Shown here one piece after another: positions 1-8,739 of a DNA stretch of 64,000 nt. The position numbers were made by a program, and so were the translations under genes. The DNA comes from Cystobacter ferrugineus (GTDB lineage: Bacteria; Myxococcota; Myxococcia; Myxococcales; Myxococcaceae): positions 302,407 through 366,406 of the forward strand of contig NZ_MPIN01000005.1 of NCBI RefSeq assembly GCF_001887355.1. The letters run 5' to 3'. The notes beneath the pieces are model-generated. The model ran no database searches and was not told where the DNA came from. It was given only the letters and a program-made list of their open reading frames with translations. The stretch's first letter is position 1. Every line of letters starts with the position of its first letter.

Positions 1-1458
1 ATCGAGTGTGATGACTCCCGCCTCCACCAGTTGTTCCACCTCCGCGGTGCTCAGTCTTCGGCTCGAGGCCTCCGCGACCACGATTTCATTGGGGACCAGG
101 TGCACCACGGAGAGAGGCACCGCGCAGGCCACGAGCCCCCCGCGCTCCGCGCAAACCCGGAGCACATTGTGGGCATTGCGCTGCAACGGCACATCGATGA
201 TGAATCCACTCTGGGAAGCCTCGAGCTGTTGACTCGCGGGGGCGGCACCGCCCTCGACAGTGACACGCGCGCCATTCGGCGCGGTCCCCCCGACACGCAG
301 GTGATCCTGCGCGGTCAGGGCGGGCAGGGGCTGGAGAATGGGAGCCGCCAACCCTGGCGTGACCTTCGTCACCACGATCGAGCGTGTCCCGCTCTCGAGC
401 GCACCGACGGTCCCCCTCACCAGCCGCGCTTCGATGAAAAGGGAGCCGCTCGCCAAGTAACTCAGATCCGCGGAGAGTGCCACTGGGGAGGAGTGTCCAT
501 TCCAGAGCTGGCGGGTGGTGACCTCGCGTCCCAGACGATCCCTCGCGGTCAGTACAATGGCATCACCCGCCGCCGCCGTACCGGGGAGACCGACCAGGAA
601 GGACACGGAATGCTCACTGTCGGGGGTGACCTCGTCACGTTCATTCCGGGAGGTGGCCGGCAGCGAGAGTTCCGTGGGAGGCTCCAGCGCGGCGGTCGGT
701 GTGGGATCTACTCCGGTGCCCTGGGTAAGAATCTGGAGAGGCCTCATGCCACCCCCCTCGAGGACCAGTTTGGATTGCACCTGGCCCGAGGACGCAGGAG
801 AGAAGCGCACGCTCACGGTCCGCTTCTCCCCTGGAGGAACGAGAAGCGGAAGCGGCGTCACCACCCGCATCACCTCCGTGTCGAAAGACGCGCGCTCGAT
901 GAGCGCCGCTCCCCGCCCTGAGTTCTCGAGCAGCAGGCTGCCCGTGGAGACATCTCCTCGCGCCACCACGCCCAGATCGAGCAGGGCTTGGAGCACATGC
1001 AATTCGGGCGTTCCCTCCGAAGCCACCCCCGTCCCGGACAATGGGACTCGCAACAGGCTCTTGTCGCCGCCCGTCCGGGCCACGGTAATCTCTCCCGACG
1101 CGGCGTCCATGCGCTTGGGAGAAAAGCGGACCTCGAAGACTCCACTGGCTCCCGCCGCGAGTGAAGCCCTCGTCGGCGGAAGAACCACGAACGAATCCCC
1201 GGTGGCCGAGAGCTCGATGTCGAGCGGCGCGCCGGAGACGTTGGTGAGTTGAAGGGATTGGGAGATCTCGCCCGGAACAGACACCGCACCGAACTCCAAC
1301 TCAGGCTGCGCCGCCGTCAGCAATACCGGCGCGTTCGGGTCATCCTGGTTTCCGTCTTTCCCAGGGTTTGCTTTTGTTCCCCCACGACAGCTCGTGCACA
1401 ACAATGCCAGGAGAAGAACTCCCGAAAAACATCCAAGCCATGATTTTTTGTCAGACAT
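1..1458 (-). CDS. Lipoprotein-like protein with choice-of-anchor D (ASH/HYDIN-like) domains, 3' end beyond window
   Basis: 486 codons are visible from an ATG at 1458 and the frame is still open at base 1, so the C terminus is missing. Residues 8-24 form a hydrophobic export signal that ends in a Cys (LLCTSC). The lipobox is not canonical, so lipidation is uncertain. Two consecutive beta-sandwich repeats follow, marked by LEFGAVSVPGEISQSLQLTN and LLDLGVVARGDVSTGSLLLE. This is the pattern of choice-of-anchor D/ASH domains that bacteria use in secreted adhesins and envelope proteins. A further Ig-like region of about 200 residues follows, rich in Val, Thr and Gly. No catalytic motif is seen. The likely role is an envelope or secreted structural protein (inferred). 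It is divergent from the cellulase gene. Confidence 0.8.
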   Translation of the reverse strand, partial: MSDKKSWLGCFSGVLLLALLCTSCRGGTKANPGKDGNQDDPNAPVLLTAAQPELEFGAVSVPGEISQSLQLTNVSGAPLDIELSATGDSFVVLPPTRASLAAGASGVFEVRFSPKRMDAASGEITVARTGGDKSLLRVPLSGTGVASEGTPELHVLQALLDLGVVARGDVSTGSLLLENSGRGAALIERASFDTEVMRVVTPLPLLVPPGEKRTVSVRFSPASSGQVQSKLVLEGGGMRPLQILTQGTGVDPTPTAALEPPTELSLPATSRNERDEVTPDSEHSVSFLVGLPGTAAAGDAIVLTARDRLGREVTTRQLWNGHSSPVALSADLSYLASGSLFIEARLVRGTVGALESGTRSIVVTKVTPGLAAPILQPLPALTAQDHLRVGGTAPNGARVTVEGGAAPASQQLEASQSGFIIDVPLQRNAHNVLRVCAERGGLVACAVPLSVVHLVPNEIVVAEASSRRLSTAEVEQLVEAGVITLD

Positions 1459-1649
1459 TGACGACACTCTATCGGGAATGACCTTGGAGGTGTCCATTGC
1501 CCCAAAGGCGCACACCGGATGAACAATCCTCTTGATGTTCGGAACGAAACAACGGCCCCCTCACGTGGACGAATACGTCCAGAGTGAAAGCCTTTGGCGG
1601 CCCCCTGTCCCACGCTCTCGAGCCGCTCAATCCCCATCGAAAGCCCCCC

Positions 1650-1850
1650 TCACAGCCTCCGCAGTCGCTGCTGCAACTGCTCGAGCGTCACCATCCGGAG
1701 GTCGAGGAGAGCGAGCCCATGCCGAAGAGACCCCTTGGCCAGGGCCACGTCACGCGCGAGCATCGTCTGGGCACTGCCCTCCGAGGAGACGGTGAATCGC
1801 GGGGGCTCGTAACGCGCCCGTGATATCTCTAGGGAAGCGCTCTCGGCCGT
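1650..1850 (-). pseudogene. 3' remnant of an unidentified gene
   Basis: The minus-strand frame ending at 1650 reads like real protein over its last 60 or so residues (for example PPRFTVSSEGSAQTMLARD, then LALLDLRMVTLEQLQQ, ending LRRL). Upstream of about 1850 the reading stops looking like protein and no start codon with a ribosome site is available before the cellulase gene begins on the other strand. The simplest reading is the tail of a gene whose front was lost, perhaps when the cellulase DNA arrived. The family was not recognised. Confidence 0.4.
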
Positions 1851-1895
1851 CCGCTCCGAGCCCCCGGTCTTTGGTGCCCTGTCAAACGGTTCGTG

Positions 1896-1925
1896 TTGAC
1901 ACAGGGGCGTCCAATTCGAGAAAAT
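1896..1925 (+). promoter_or_regulatory. Possible sigma-70-type promoter for the cellulase gene
   Basis: A perfect TTGACA at 1896-1901 is followed after 18 bases by GAAAAT (1920-1925), which matches TATAAT at four of six positions. It lies only a dozen bases before the first ATG of the cellulase, so a transcript would have a very short leader if that ATG is used. The later ATG at 1970 would fit a more usual leader. Confidence 0.3.
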
Positions 1926-1936
1926 TATGAAATAAA

Positions 1937-4537
1937 ATGAAAAACAGAAAATTTTATACCTTGGGTGTAATGCCTGAACGCTCCCTCGCCGTCGTGCTGG
2001 CGCTCGCCGCCAACACACTGACGTTGGGCGCGGCCTCGGCGCAGGCCGAGCCGCCCGAGCAGATCGTCAACGGCACCTTCGGCTCCGGCCACGCGCCGTG
2101 GTGGGGCACCAGCAACATCACGCTCGACTCCAGCAGCGGCGAGCTCTGCGCCGACATCCCCGGGGGGAGCGTGAACCCCTGGGATGTGATCATCGGCCAG
2201 GACAACGTCTCGCTCATCGCGGGCGAGACGTACCGTTACAGCTTCGTGGCGACCGCGACGTCTGACTTCACGGGCAAGGCGCTGATCCAGCTCCCCGCCG
2301 ACCCGTGGACGCAGTACCTGGCCGTCTATCCACAGATGACCGCGCAGGCCAACACCTACACCTATACCTTCACCTCGCCGGTGAGCCTGCCCAACGCGCA
2401 GGTGGCCTTCCAGATGGGCGGCAGTGCCACGCCGTGGCGCTTCTGTGTCGACAATGTGTCCCTCAAGGGGGGCGCCCCGCCGGATGTCTACAAGCCGGAC
2501 ACCGGTCCCCGGGTCCGGGTGAACCAGGTGGGCTACCTCACCCACGGCCCGAAGAACGCGACCGTCGTCACCGAGGCCACGACCGCGCTGCCGTGGCAGC
2601 TCGTCAACGGCTCCGGCACGGTGGTGGCGAGTGGTCTGAGCACGCCTCGCGGCGTGGACGTCAGCTCCGGACAGAACGTGCACTCCATCGACTTCAGCGG
2701 GTACACCGAGGCCGGAGCCGGATACACCCTGGTCACCGACGGTGAGACCAGCCGCCCGTTCGACCTCGGGGGCAACCTCTACGCGCAACTGCGCGATGAC
2801 GCCTTGAAGTTCTACTACCCGCAGCGCAGCGGCATCGAGATCCTCGACAGCCTGAGGCCGGGCTATGGCCGTCCCGCCGGTCACGTGGGGGTCGCGCCGA
2901 ACACCGGTGACACGGCCGTGCCGTGCCAGCCGGGAGTCTGTGATTACACGCTCAACGTGGCCAATGGCTGGTACGACGCGGGCGACCATGGAAAGTACGT
3001 GGTCAACGGCGGCATCTCGGTCTTCCAGCTCATGAGTGCTTTCGAGCGGGCCAAATACACCCCGGCCGCGCAGCCGTTCACGGATGGTCAGCTCGCCATT
3101 CCGGAGAGCGGAAATGGCGTACCGGACATCCTCGACGAGGCGCGCTGGGAGATGGAGTTCCTGCTCAGCATGCAGGTGCCCGCGGGCAAGCCGCTGGCTG
3201 GCATGGTCCACCACAAGGTGCACGATGATTCATGGACCGGCCTGCCCCTGCTGCCCCACCTGGACCCCAAGCAGCGCGAGCTGCACCCGCCGTCGACGGC
3301 GGCGACGCTCAACCTCGCCGCGGCCGCGGCGCAAGCGGCGCGCCTGTTCGCCCCGTATGATCCGGCCTTCGCGCAGCGGAGTCTGACGGCGGCACGCACG
3401 GCGTGGGCCGGGGCGGTCGCCCACCCGGCGATCTACGCCAGCGTGTCCGACAACGTCGGCGGGGGCGCGTACGAGGACTTCGATGTCCGGGACGAGTTCT
3501 ACTGGGCCGCCGCGGAGCTCTTCCTGACCACCGGTGAGGCACCGTTCCGTGACTTCGTGCTGGGTTCGCCGCTGCACACCGCCGACATCTGGACCGAGCA
3601 GGGCATCAACTGGCGAGAGGTCGCCGCGCTGGCACGAATGGACCTGGCGTTGGTGCCGAGCAGCCTGCCGGACCGTGCCGCCGTGCGGCAGTCCGTCGTG
3701 GCGGGCGCCACGAAGTACCTGAACACGCTCAACGCGCATCCGTACGGGCTGCCCTACGCGCCCGCCGACAACATGTTCGCCTGGGGCTCCAGCAGCCAGG
3801 TGCTCAACAACATGGTCGTCATGGCGGCCGCGTACGACATCACCGGCGAGAAACGCTTCGCCAACGGCGTCGCGCAGGGCATGGACTACATCCTGGGCCG
3901 CAATGCCCTGAACATCTCCTACGTCACCGGCCACGGCGAGGTGAGCGCACAGAATCAGCACAGCCGCTGGTATGCGCACCAGCTCAACCCAGCGCTGCCC
4001 CGCCCACCCCGGGGCACCCTGTCGGGAGGACCGAACTCATACATCCAGGATCCCATCGCCCAGCAGAAGCTGACGGGCTGTGTGGCCCAGTTCTGCTACA
4101 TCGACGACATCGAGTCCTATGCCACGAACGAGCTGACCATCAACTGGAACGCCCCATTGGCATGGATCGCCGCGTTCCTCGCCGGGCAGGGTGACGGAGC
4201 GGCTACCCCCGCCGCCTCGTGCCAGGTCAGCTACGTCAAACAGGACGAGTGGAGCGATGGCTTCAACGTCCAGGTCATCCTCCGCAATACCGGCGCCAGC
4301 GCCATCAACGACTGGACCCTGCGCTGGTCGTTCCTGGGTGGACAGACCGTCACCCAGGCGTGGAGCGTGAACGCCAGTCAGTCCGGAGCCACGGTCAGCG
4401 CGACCCACCTGCCCTGGAACGCCCGAATCCCACCTGGCGGCTCGGTGTCGTTCGGCTTCACCGGAGCCCTGGCCTCGGGGCCCAATCCCAACCCGGCGCT
4501 GTTCACCTTGAATGGCGCCGCCTGCCTCGTCCGGTGA
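1937..4537 (+). CDS. Secreted family-9 glycoside hydrolase (endo/processive cellulase) with CBM4/9 and CBM2 modules
   Basis: An 866-residue modular cellulase that hydrolyses beta-1,4-glucan outside the cell. Order of modules: signal peptide (about 1-37, cleavage after ASAQA), CBM4/9-like binding domain (about 40-178), Ig-like N-terminal cellulase domain (about 190-280, starting [11 protein letters not shown]), GH9 (alpha/alpha)6 barrel (about 285-750) and a C-terminal CBM2 (about 762-866, [11 protein letters not shown]). The GH9 signatures are present: [12 protein letters not shown] with the catalytic base and water-positioning Asp pair (D347, D350), QHSRW near 675, and the acid Glu in [12 protein letters not shown]. 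This layout is the common one in actinomycetes, and the gene is unlike its neighbours, so transfer is likely (inferred). An ATG at 1970 could instead be the start; it leaves a shorter signal peptide. Both starts have weak ribosome sites. Confidence 0.93.
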   Translation: MKNRKFYTLGVMPERSLAVVLALAANTLTLGAASAQAEPPEQIVNGTFGSGHAPWWGTSNITLDSSSGELCADIPGGSVNPWDVIIGQDNVSLIAGETYRYSFVATATSDFTGKALIQLPADPWTQYLAVYPQMTAQANTYTYTFTSPVSLPNAQVAFQMGGSATPWRFCVDNVSLKGGAPPDVYKPDTGPRVRVNQVGYLTHGPKNATVVTEATTALPWQLVNGSGTVVASGLSTPRGVDVSSGQNVHSIDFSGYTEAGAGYTLVTDGETSRPFDLGGNLYAQLRDDALKFYYPQRSGIEILDSLRPGYGRPAGHVGVAPNTGDTAVPCQPGVCDYTLNVANGWYDAGDHGKYVVNGGISVFQLMSAFERAKYTPAAQPFTDGQLAIPESGNGVPDILDEARWEMEFLLSMQVPAGKPLAGMVHHKVHDDSWTGLPLLPHLDPKQRELHPPSTAATLNLAAAAAQAARLFAPYDPAFAQRSLTAARTAWAGAVAHPAIYASVSDNVGGGAYEDFDVRDEFYWAAAELFLTTGEAPFRDFVLGSPLHTADIWTEQGINWREVAALARMDLALVPSSLPDRAAVRQSVVAGATKYLNTLNAHPYGLPYAPADNMFAWGSSSQVLNNMVVMAAAYDITGEKRFANGVAQGMDYILGRNALNISYVTGHGEVSAQNQHSRWYAHQLNPALPRPPRGTLSGGPNSYIQDPIAQQKLTGCVAQFCYIDDIESYATNELTINWNAPLAWIAAFLAGQGDGAATPAASCQVSYVKQDEWSDGFNVQVILRNTGASAINDWTLRWSFLGGQTVTQAWSVNASQSGATVSATHLPWNARIPPGGSVSFGFTGALASGPNPNPALFTLNGAACLVR

Positions 4538-4548
4538 GCCAGGTAGGA

Positions 4549-4597
4549 GGTGAGCATGCGCTCACCCGGGCCTCACCGCCTCGCCACCGAGGCGGTG
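4549..4597. terminator. Tandem hairpins between convergent genes
   Basis: Two perfect inverted repeats sit between the cellulase and ankyrin stops: a 7-bp stem at 4549-4555/4560-4566 and a 10-bp stem with a 4-base loop at 4574-4583/4588-4597. No T-run follows on either strand, so they may act as factor-dependent or bidirectional terminators, or simply protect 3' ends. Confidence 0.5.
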
Positions 4598-4615
4598 GCG
4601 ATTCCGCGTCATTGT

Positions 4616-7600
4616 TCACTGAGGCCCGGGACCCTCGCACTCCCGGATGGTGGCGCCCCGACTCTCGAGGTACTTGGCAATCCTCCGTCCCTCGGGGCTT
4701 TTGCGGTCGCGTGCCTCCCGCAGGGGGCTCGAACAGTCGGGACCATCGGCGTTGACGTCCGCGCCGTGCTCCACGAGGAGTTCAACGATGGCCAGCTTCG
4801 ATTCGGGAACCGCCGTGTGGAGGAGCAGGGGATTGAGCGGCAGGTCACCATCCGCACCCAGGCGAACGAGGAGCAGGCGCAGCAATTCGAGGTCGTTCTC
4901 CCTCGTTGCGTGGCTCAGGAGCGTGCTTCGGGCATCCCCATCGAGGCGCTCGGGGCGGCTCAGCACGAAATGCCGAAGGATCCCCATCAGGTGTGACTCT
5001 TCCAGGCGATAGGCAAGCGCGCTGGAGGGAACACCACCGTGGATGGCAAGCTGTCTGGCGAGAGACCAGTCCTCTGCCTTCACCAGCATGTCGAGTGCCC
5101 GGGCCTTCGGGTCGGAGGCGTTGAGCTGGATGAGGAGTTCCGCTCCCCACCGCCAGCCATACTGGAGCGCGTAGGAGAGGGCTGTGTCGTCGTTGTTTCC
5201 CTCTTCGTGGGGGTTGCCCCCCTGGGCGATGAGCCGTGCGGCGGCATCGGAGGCTCCGAGCCGCATCGCCATCAGCAGCAGCTCGTCAGGGTCCTTCGCG
5301 TCGTCGAGAGCGCCGTCCAGGGCGATGCGATCAAGCAACTCCCTCGCCACGTCGTGAAGGTCAGCGTGAAGAGCGTGCCACACGTACGTCAGCTTGTCCT
5401 CCCTGGCGGGTATGGCCCGGACCCCCAGGCGCAGGAGCACCCACGGGGCCCTGTGGGCCGAACGCCTCAGGGCATTTTCGAGCACGTTCAATCCGTCCCC
5501 ATCAAGCGCGTTGAGCTCCACGCCTCGTCCGACGAGGAGTTCCAGCGCACGGGTATCGCGACATTCGGCGAGTCTGGCGATGACCTCACGTGACCTGCTC
5601 TTGATGTCCTCTGGCGACAGACGCTCGAGGAGGACCTCGAAGATGGGGAGGCGCTCGCACAAGACCGCGGCGGAGTGCGCCATCACCTGGAGGATGTCCT
5701 TCTGTGTCCACGCGGGCTCTTGCAGCAGGACGCGCAATTGCTCGAACTGCTCGGGCTGCGTCCTGGGCCGGGTCCAGATGCCATCCATGATCTGCTGTGG
5801 CCGGGTGTGGTCGAGAAACCAGGAGATCCAGGCGGGAGAGGGCTGGGCGCCACGCCGGATCAACAGCCGCGCGATGTCGAACCGGGCCTTGCGCACCGCG
5901 ACGCTGAAGGGGTCCCAATAGGAGTCGCCACTCGAGTCACTTCCCGCATCGGCACCGGTCGCGGCCGACCTGGTCTTGAAGTCCGGCCAGGCGCCGTGAT
6001 CGAGCAGGTAGCTGGCCATCGCCTCGGTACTCACTTCGGCCAGCAGCAACCCGCCATTGGGGGCGGAGCCCTTCGGATCGGCGCCTGCCTCGATGTAGCC
6101 GCGGACGAGTTCCAACTGCCCCCCCCGAATCGCCGGCACCAGATAGCTCGGATCGGTCTGGATGGAGGCCCATCGCTGGGGGTGCTTCGCCGCGAGCACA
6201 CCGAGGGCCTTCTCGAGCCCGCCGGCGAGCATCAGCACCACCGCCGTCTCTCCCTCCTCCGGCTTCCACATGGGGTCCGCGCCGCGCTCGAGCAACAGCG
6301 CCGCCACCTCGGAGTGCCCAGCCGTGGCGGCGACCTGAAGCGCCCGTTCCATCACCTGAGCTGGAACCAGCGGAGCCCCCCCCTCGAGAAGCAGTTCGAC
6401 ACTCGCCCGCGCGCCATTCCTGGCGGCGGTGAGGAGCAATTCCCCACGCATCTCGTCCCTCGGGACGCCAGACAGGGAGAGGAGGTGGCGCAGAAGCTTG
6501 GCCTGGTTGTGGCGCGCGGCGAGCCCAAGCAATTGGACAGGACCCTTTGGAGGGGGCTCCTTCCAGCGCTCCACGAGTTTCAGCGCCAGTTCCTCCTCGC
6601 CCGCGTTGATGGCCGCGCGGGTGGCCTTCTCCCAGCACCGGGATTTTCCCTCGACCGGCGCGCTGCGCTCTAGCAGGAGTTCGGTGACCTCCACCTGCTC
6701 CTCACACAACGCGAGCGAGAGCGCGGTATTGCCGTGCTGATTCTGGAAGCCGAGGTTCGCTCCGGCATCGAGGAGCGCGCGCACCGCGGGGACATTCCCC
6801 CGGAGTGTGGCGGCCATCACTGGGGTGAGCTCTTGTTTCTCGTCACCCAGGGTGCCGGTCGCGGAGAGGTTGAGGTCCGCCCCGGCCTGAACGAGCCGGC
6901 GGATCGCGGCCGCATCCCCGACGGAGGCGGCGTCATGGAGCGCCGTCGCACCGCGCGCGTCGCGGACGTTGACGTCCGGGTGGAGTTCCAGCAGCGCCCC
7001 GAGGACGGAGCCGTTGGAAGACAGGGCGGCGTAGTGCAGCAACGAGCGGCCCTGGGCATCCGCCGCGATCGCCTTCAGCTCGGCCTCGGTCGCGGACGAG
7101 AGAGGCTCTCCTCGCAGCACGCTCCAATGAAGGGGAGTCGGCGGGCCACTGCTCGCCAGGGCCGCGGGGGTGGCCCCCTCGCGCAGGAGGGCCGGAAACT
7201 CGGCGAGCCGTCCTTCCGCCCAGGCCTCGCGCAACCGGGCATTGAGAGAGGCACGGGAGAGCACCTCACGCATCTGCTCACCGAAAACCACACGAGGCAT
7301 CACCGAGCCGGTGACCGCTCCCTGGGCAACGAGTCGCTGGGCCACGGCGACATGGCCCTCCTGGACGGCGATATCGAAGGCGGAGAGTTCCGAACCGTTG
7401 ATGCTCGCCCGGGCATGCACGTCGAAGCTTCTCGAGATGAGCCAGGCCGTGCTCTCTTCCGCGCCCGCGAGCGCGGCCCAGTGCAGCGGCGAGAGGCGCT
7501 GCTCCTCGTGCAGCCGCTCGAGCAGTTGCGCGTCCTTCTCCGCGAGGGCCTCGAGCTTCGCGGGCGAGTTCTCGATGGCCGCGAGGTGGAAGGGGGTGAG

Positions 7601-8440
7601 TTGGAGCAGCTTCTCGGTCCGCGCGTCGGTCGCGCCCTGGCGCACGAGCGCTGCGACACGCGAGAGGTATCCCGTGTCCACCGCCCAGCGCAACAAGAAG
7701 CGCCGGTGGGCCTGCTCCAACTGGGGACGGAGCTTCTCGGGAGCCTCGGCGATGAGCTTGCGCCGGGAGAGCACCGCGCCCTTTTCCAGCAGAAGGGACA
7801 CCACCTCGTTGTGGCTGCCCTCGAGTGCGAGATTGAGCGCGGAGCGAAGCCCAGCGTCCTCCGCGTTCACCGAGGCCCCCCGTTCGAGCAGGTGCGCCAC
7901 CATGTCCGCGCGCCCTCTCTCGGCCGCGAGCATGAGTGGAGTGCGATCCGCTCGGTTGCGCGGATCGACAACACCATCCGCGTCGAGCAGCACATCCACT
8001 GTTCTGGGCTCGGCGGCGAGGGCGGCGTAGTGGAGGAGCCCCATTCCCAGCGAATCCGAGGGCGGGATTCGTGCCGGGTCCTTCAACAGAGCGGCGAGCT
8101 GCTTGCGATCATTGCGGAGGACCGCGACATGGGCCTCGGTGAGCCCGAGCTCTTTTACCCGCGCCTCATCCGCCTGGGCCACGAGCGCCTTCAGTGCCTC
8201 GGCATCTCCGCTCGCGAGCGCGGCTCGTACGAGAGAATGACCACTCGGCTCACCCGGCTTCGTGTCCGCCACGGATGTCGTGGAGCCCGCCTGCACCTTG
8301 GCGGGCTTGTCCGAATCGTCGACAGCGCGGGGGCTCTCGCCCTTGCACGAGAGCAGCACCACCACGGCCATGATAGGCCATGCACGCATGTCGGCCCACC
8401 GATGAGCCACGGAGCGAAACGGGTTTGATGGAAGCGACAT
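4616..8440 (-). CDS. Giant ankyrin-repeat lipoprotein
   Basis: From the ATG at 8440 the product is 1274 residues. The N terminus has a signal peptide ending in a good lipobox (VVLLSC), so the mature protein should be a lipoprotein of the periplasm or outer membrane. Nearly all the rest is ankyrin repeats, seen from recurring units such as DRTPLMLAAERGRADMVAHL, GMGLLHYAALA and GATALHDAASVGDAAAIRRL, about thirty in number. No enzymatic domain was found. The repeats suggest protein binding. An in-frame ATG at 8389 gives a shorter, more typical signal peptide (MRAWPIMAVVVLLSC) and may be the true start; reading further upstream to 8605 seems unlikely because it adds low-complexity residues before the signal. 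It is divergent from the HEAT protein at 8740. Confidence 0.88.
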   Translation of the reverse strand: MSLPSNPFRSVAHRWADMRAWPIMAVVVLLSCKGESPRAVDDSDKPAKVQAGSTTSVADTKPGEPSGHSLVRAALASGDAEALKALVAQADEARVKELGLTEAHVAVLRNDRKQLAALLKDPARIPPSDSLGMGLLHYAALAAEPRTVDVLLDADGVVDPRNRADRTPLMLAAERGRADMVAHLLERGASVNAEDAGLRSALNLALEGSHNEVVSLLLEKGAVLSRRKLIAEAPEKLRPQLEQAHRRFLLRWAVDTGYLSRVAALVRQGATDARTEKLLQLTPFHLAAIENSPAKLEALAEKDAQLLERLHEEQRLSPLHWAALAGAEESTAWLISRSFDVHARASINGSELSAFDIAVQEGHVAVAQRLVAQGAVTGSVMPRVVFGEQMREVLSRASLNARLREAWAEGRLAEFPALLREGATPAALASSGPPTPLHWSVLRGEPLSSATEAELKAIAADAQGRSLLHYAALSSNGSVLGALLELHPDVNVRDARGATALHDAASVGDAAAIRRLVQAGADLNLSATGTLGDEKQELTPVMAATLRGNVPAVRALLDAGANLGFQNQHGNTALSLALCEEQVEVTELLLERSAPVEGKSRCWEKATRAAINAGEEELALKLVERWKEPPPKGPVQLLGLAARHNQAKLLRHLLSLSGVPRDEMRGELLLTAARNGARASVELLLEGGAPLVPAQVMERALQVAATAGHSEVAALLLERGADPMWKPEEGETAVVLMLAGGLEKALGVLAAKHPQRWASIQTDPSYLVPAIRGGQLELVRGYIEAGADPKGSAPNGGLLLAEVSTEAMASYLLDHGAWPDFKTRSAATGADAGSDSSGDSYWDPFSVAVRKARFDIARLLIRRGAQPSPAWISWFLDHTRPQQIMDGIWTRPRTQPEQFEQLRVLLQEPAWTQKDILQVMAHSAAVLCERLPIFEVLLERLSPEDIKSRSREVIARLAECRDTRALELLVGRGVELNALDGDGLNVLENALRRSAHRAPWVLLRLGVRAIPAREDKLTYVWHALHADLHDVARELLDRIALDGALDDAKDPDELLLMAMRLGASDAAARLIAQGGNPHEEGNNDDTALSYALQYGWRWGAELLIQLNASDPKARALDMLVKAEDWSLARQLAIHGGVPSSALAYRLEESHLMGILRHFVLSRPERLDGDARSTLLSHATRENDLELLRLLLVRLGADGDLPLNPLLLHTAVPESKLAIVELLVEHGADVNADGPDCSSPLREARDRKSPEGRRIAKYLESRGATIRECEGPGPQ

Positions 8441-8583
8441 AATGACTTCGTACCCCAGGTTCTCCCCTTGATGCAGGGGGGGCCCCTCCGACGCGCGCCC
8501 TTGCCCACCCGTCCCGGAGAGTCCCATGTTTTGAGCGAGCAATCGCTCCGGACGCCGCCCTCCCCTGGCCCATCGGGCCTCGG

Positions 8584-8724
8584 CGCTATAGGAAGGCTGG
8601 GTCATCCTTCGATGGCACGAAGATGGTTCAGGGCTTCATTGCTCCGGGCGTGACCGTGGATGACGCGTTCCTCGCCCGGTTCATGGCAGCGTACGACGTG
8701 CTCACCCAGTACAGCCCGGCCTAG
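8584..8724 (+). pseudogene. C-terminal fragment of an unidentified gene
   Basis: A plus-strand frame ending in TAG at 8722-8724 reads like protein (SSFDGTKMVQGFIAPG, then VTVDDAFLARFMAAYDVL, ending TQYSPA). It has no ribosome site or start that would give a full gene and it runs into the upstream region of the ankyrin gene. It looks like the last 40 residues of a gene truncated by rearrangement. The family was not recognised. A short real gene starting at the ATG at 8623 (33 residues) cannot be excluded. Confidence 0.35.
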
Positions 8725-8739
8725 AAGGAGGGAGGAGTT

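Larger units (their letters stand above)
1459..1936. other. Intergenic stretch of 478 bases between the surface protein and the cellulase
   Basis: No complete gene is seen. It holds the upstream region of the surface protein, a minus-strand coding remnant (about 1650-1850) and, close to the cellulase start, an AT-rich patch unlike the surrounding GC-rich DNA. The change in base composition near 1890-1960 lies where the cellulase gene begins. Confidence 0.6.
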
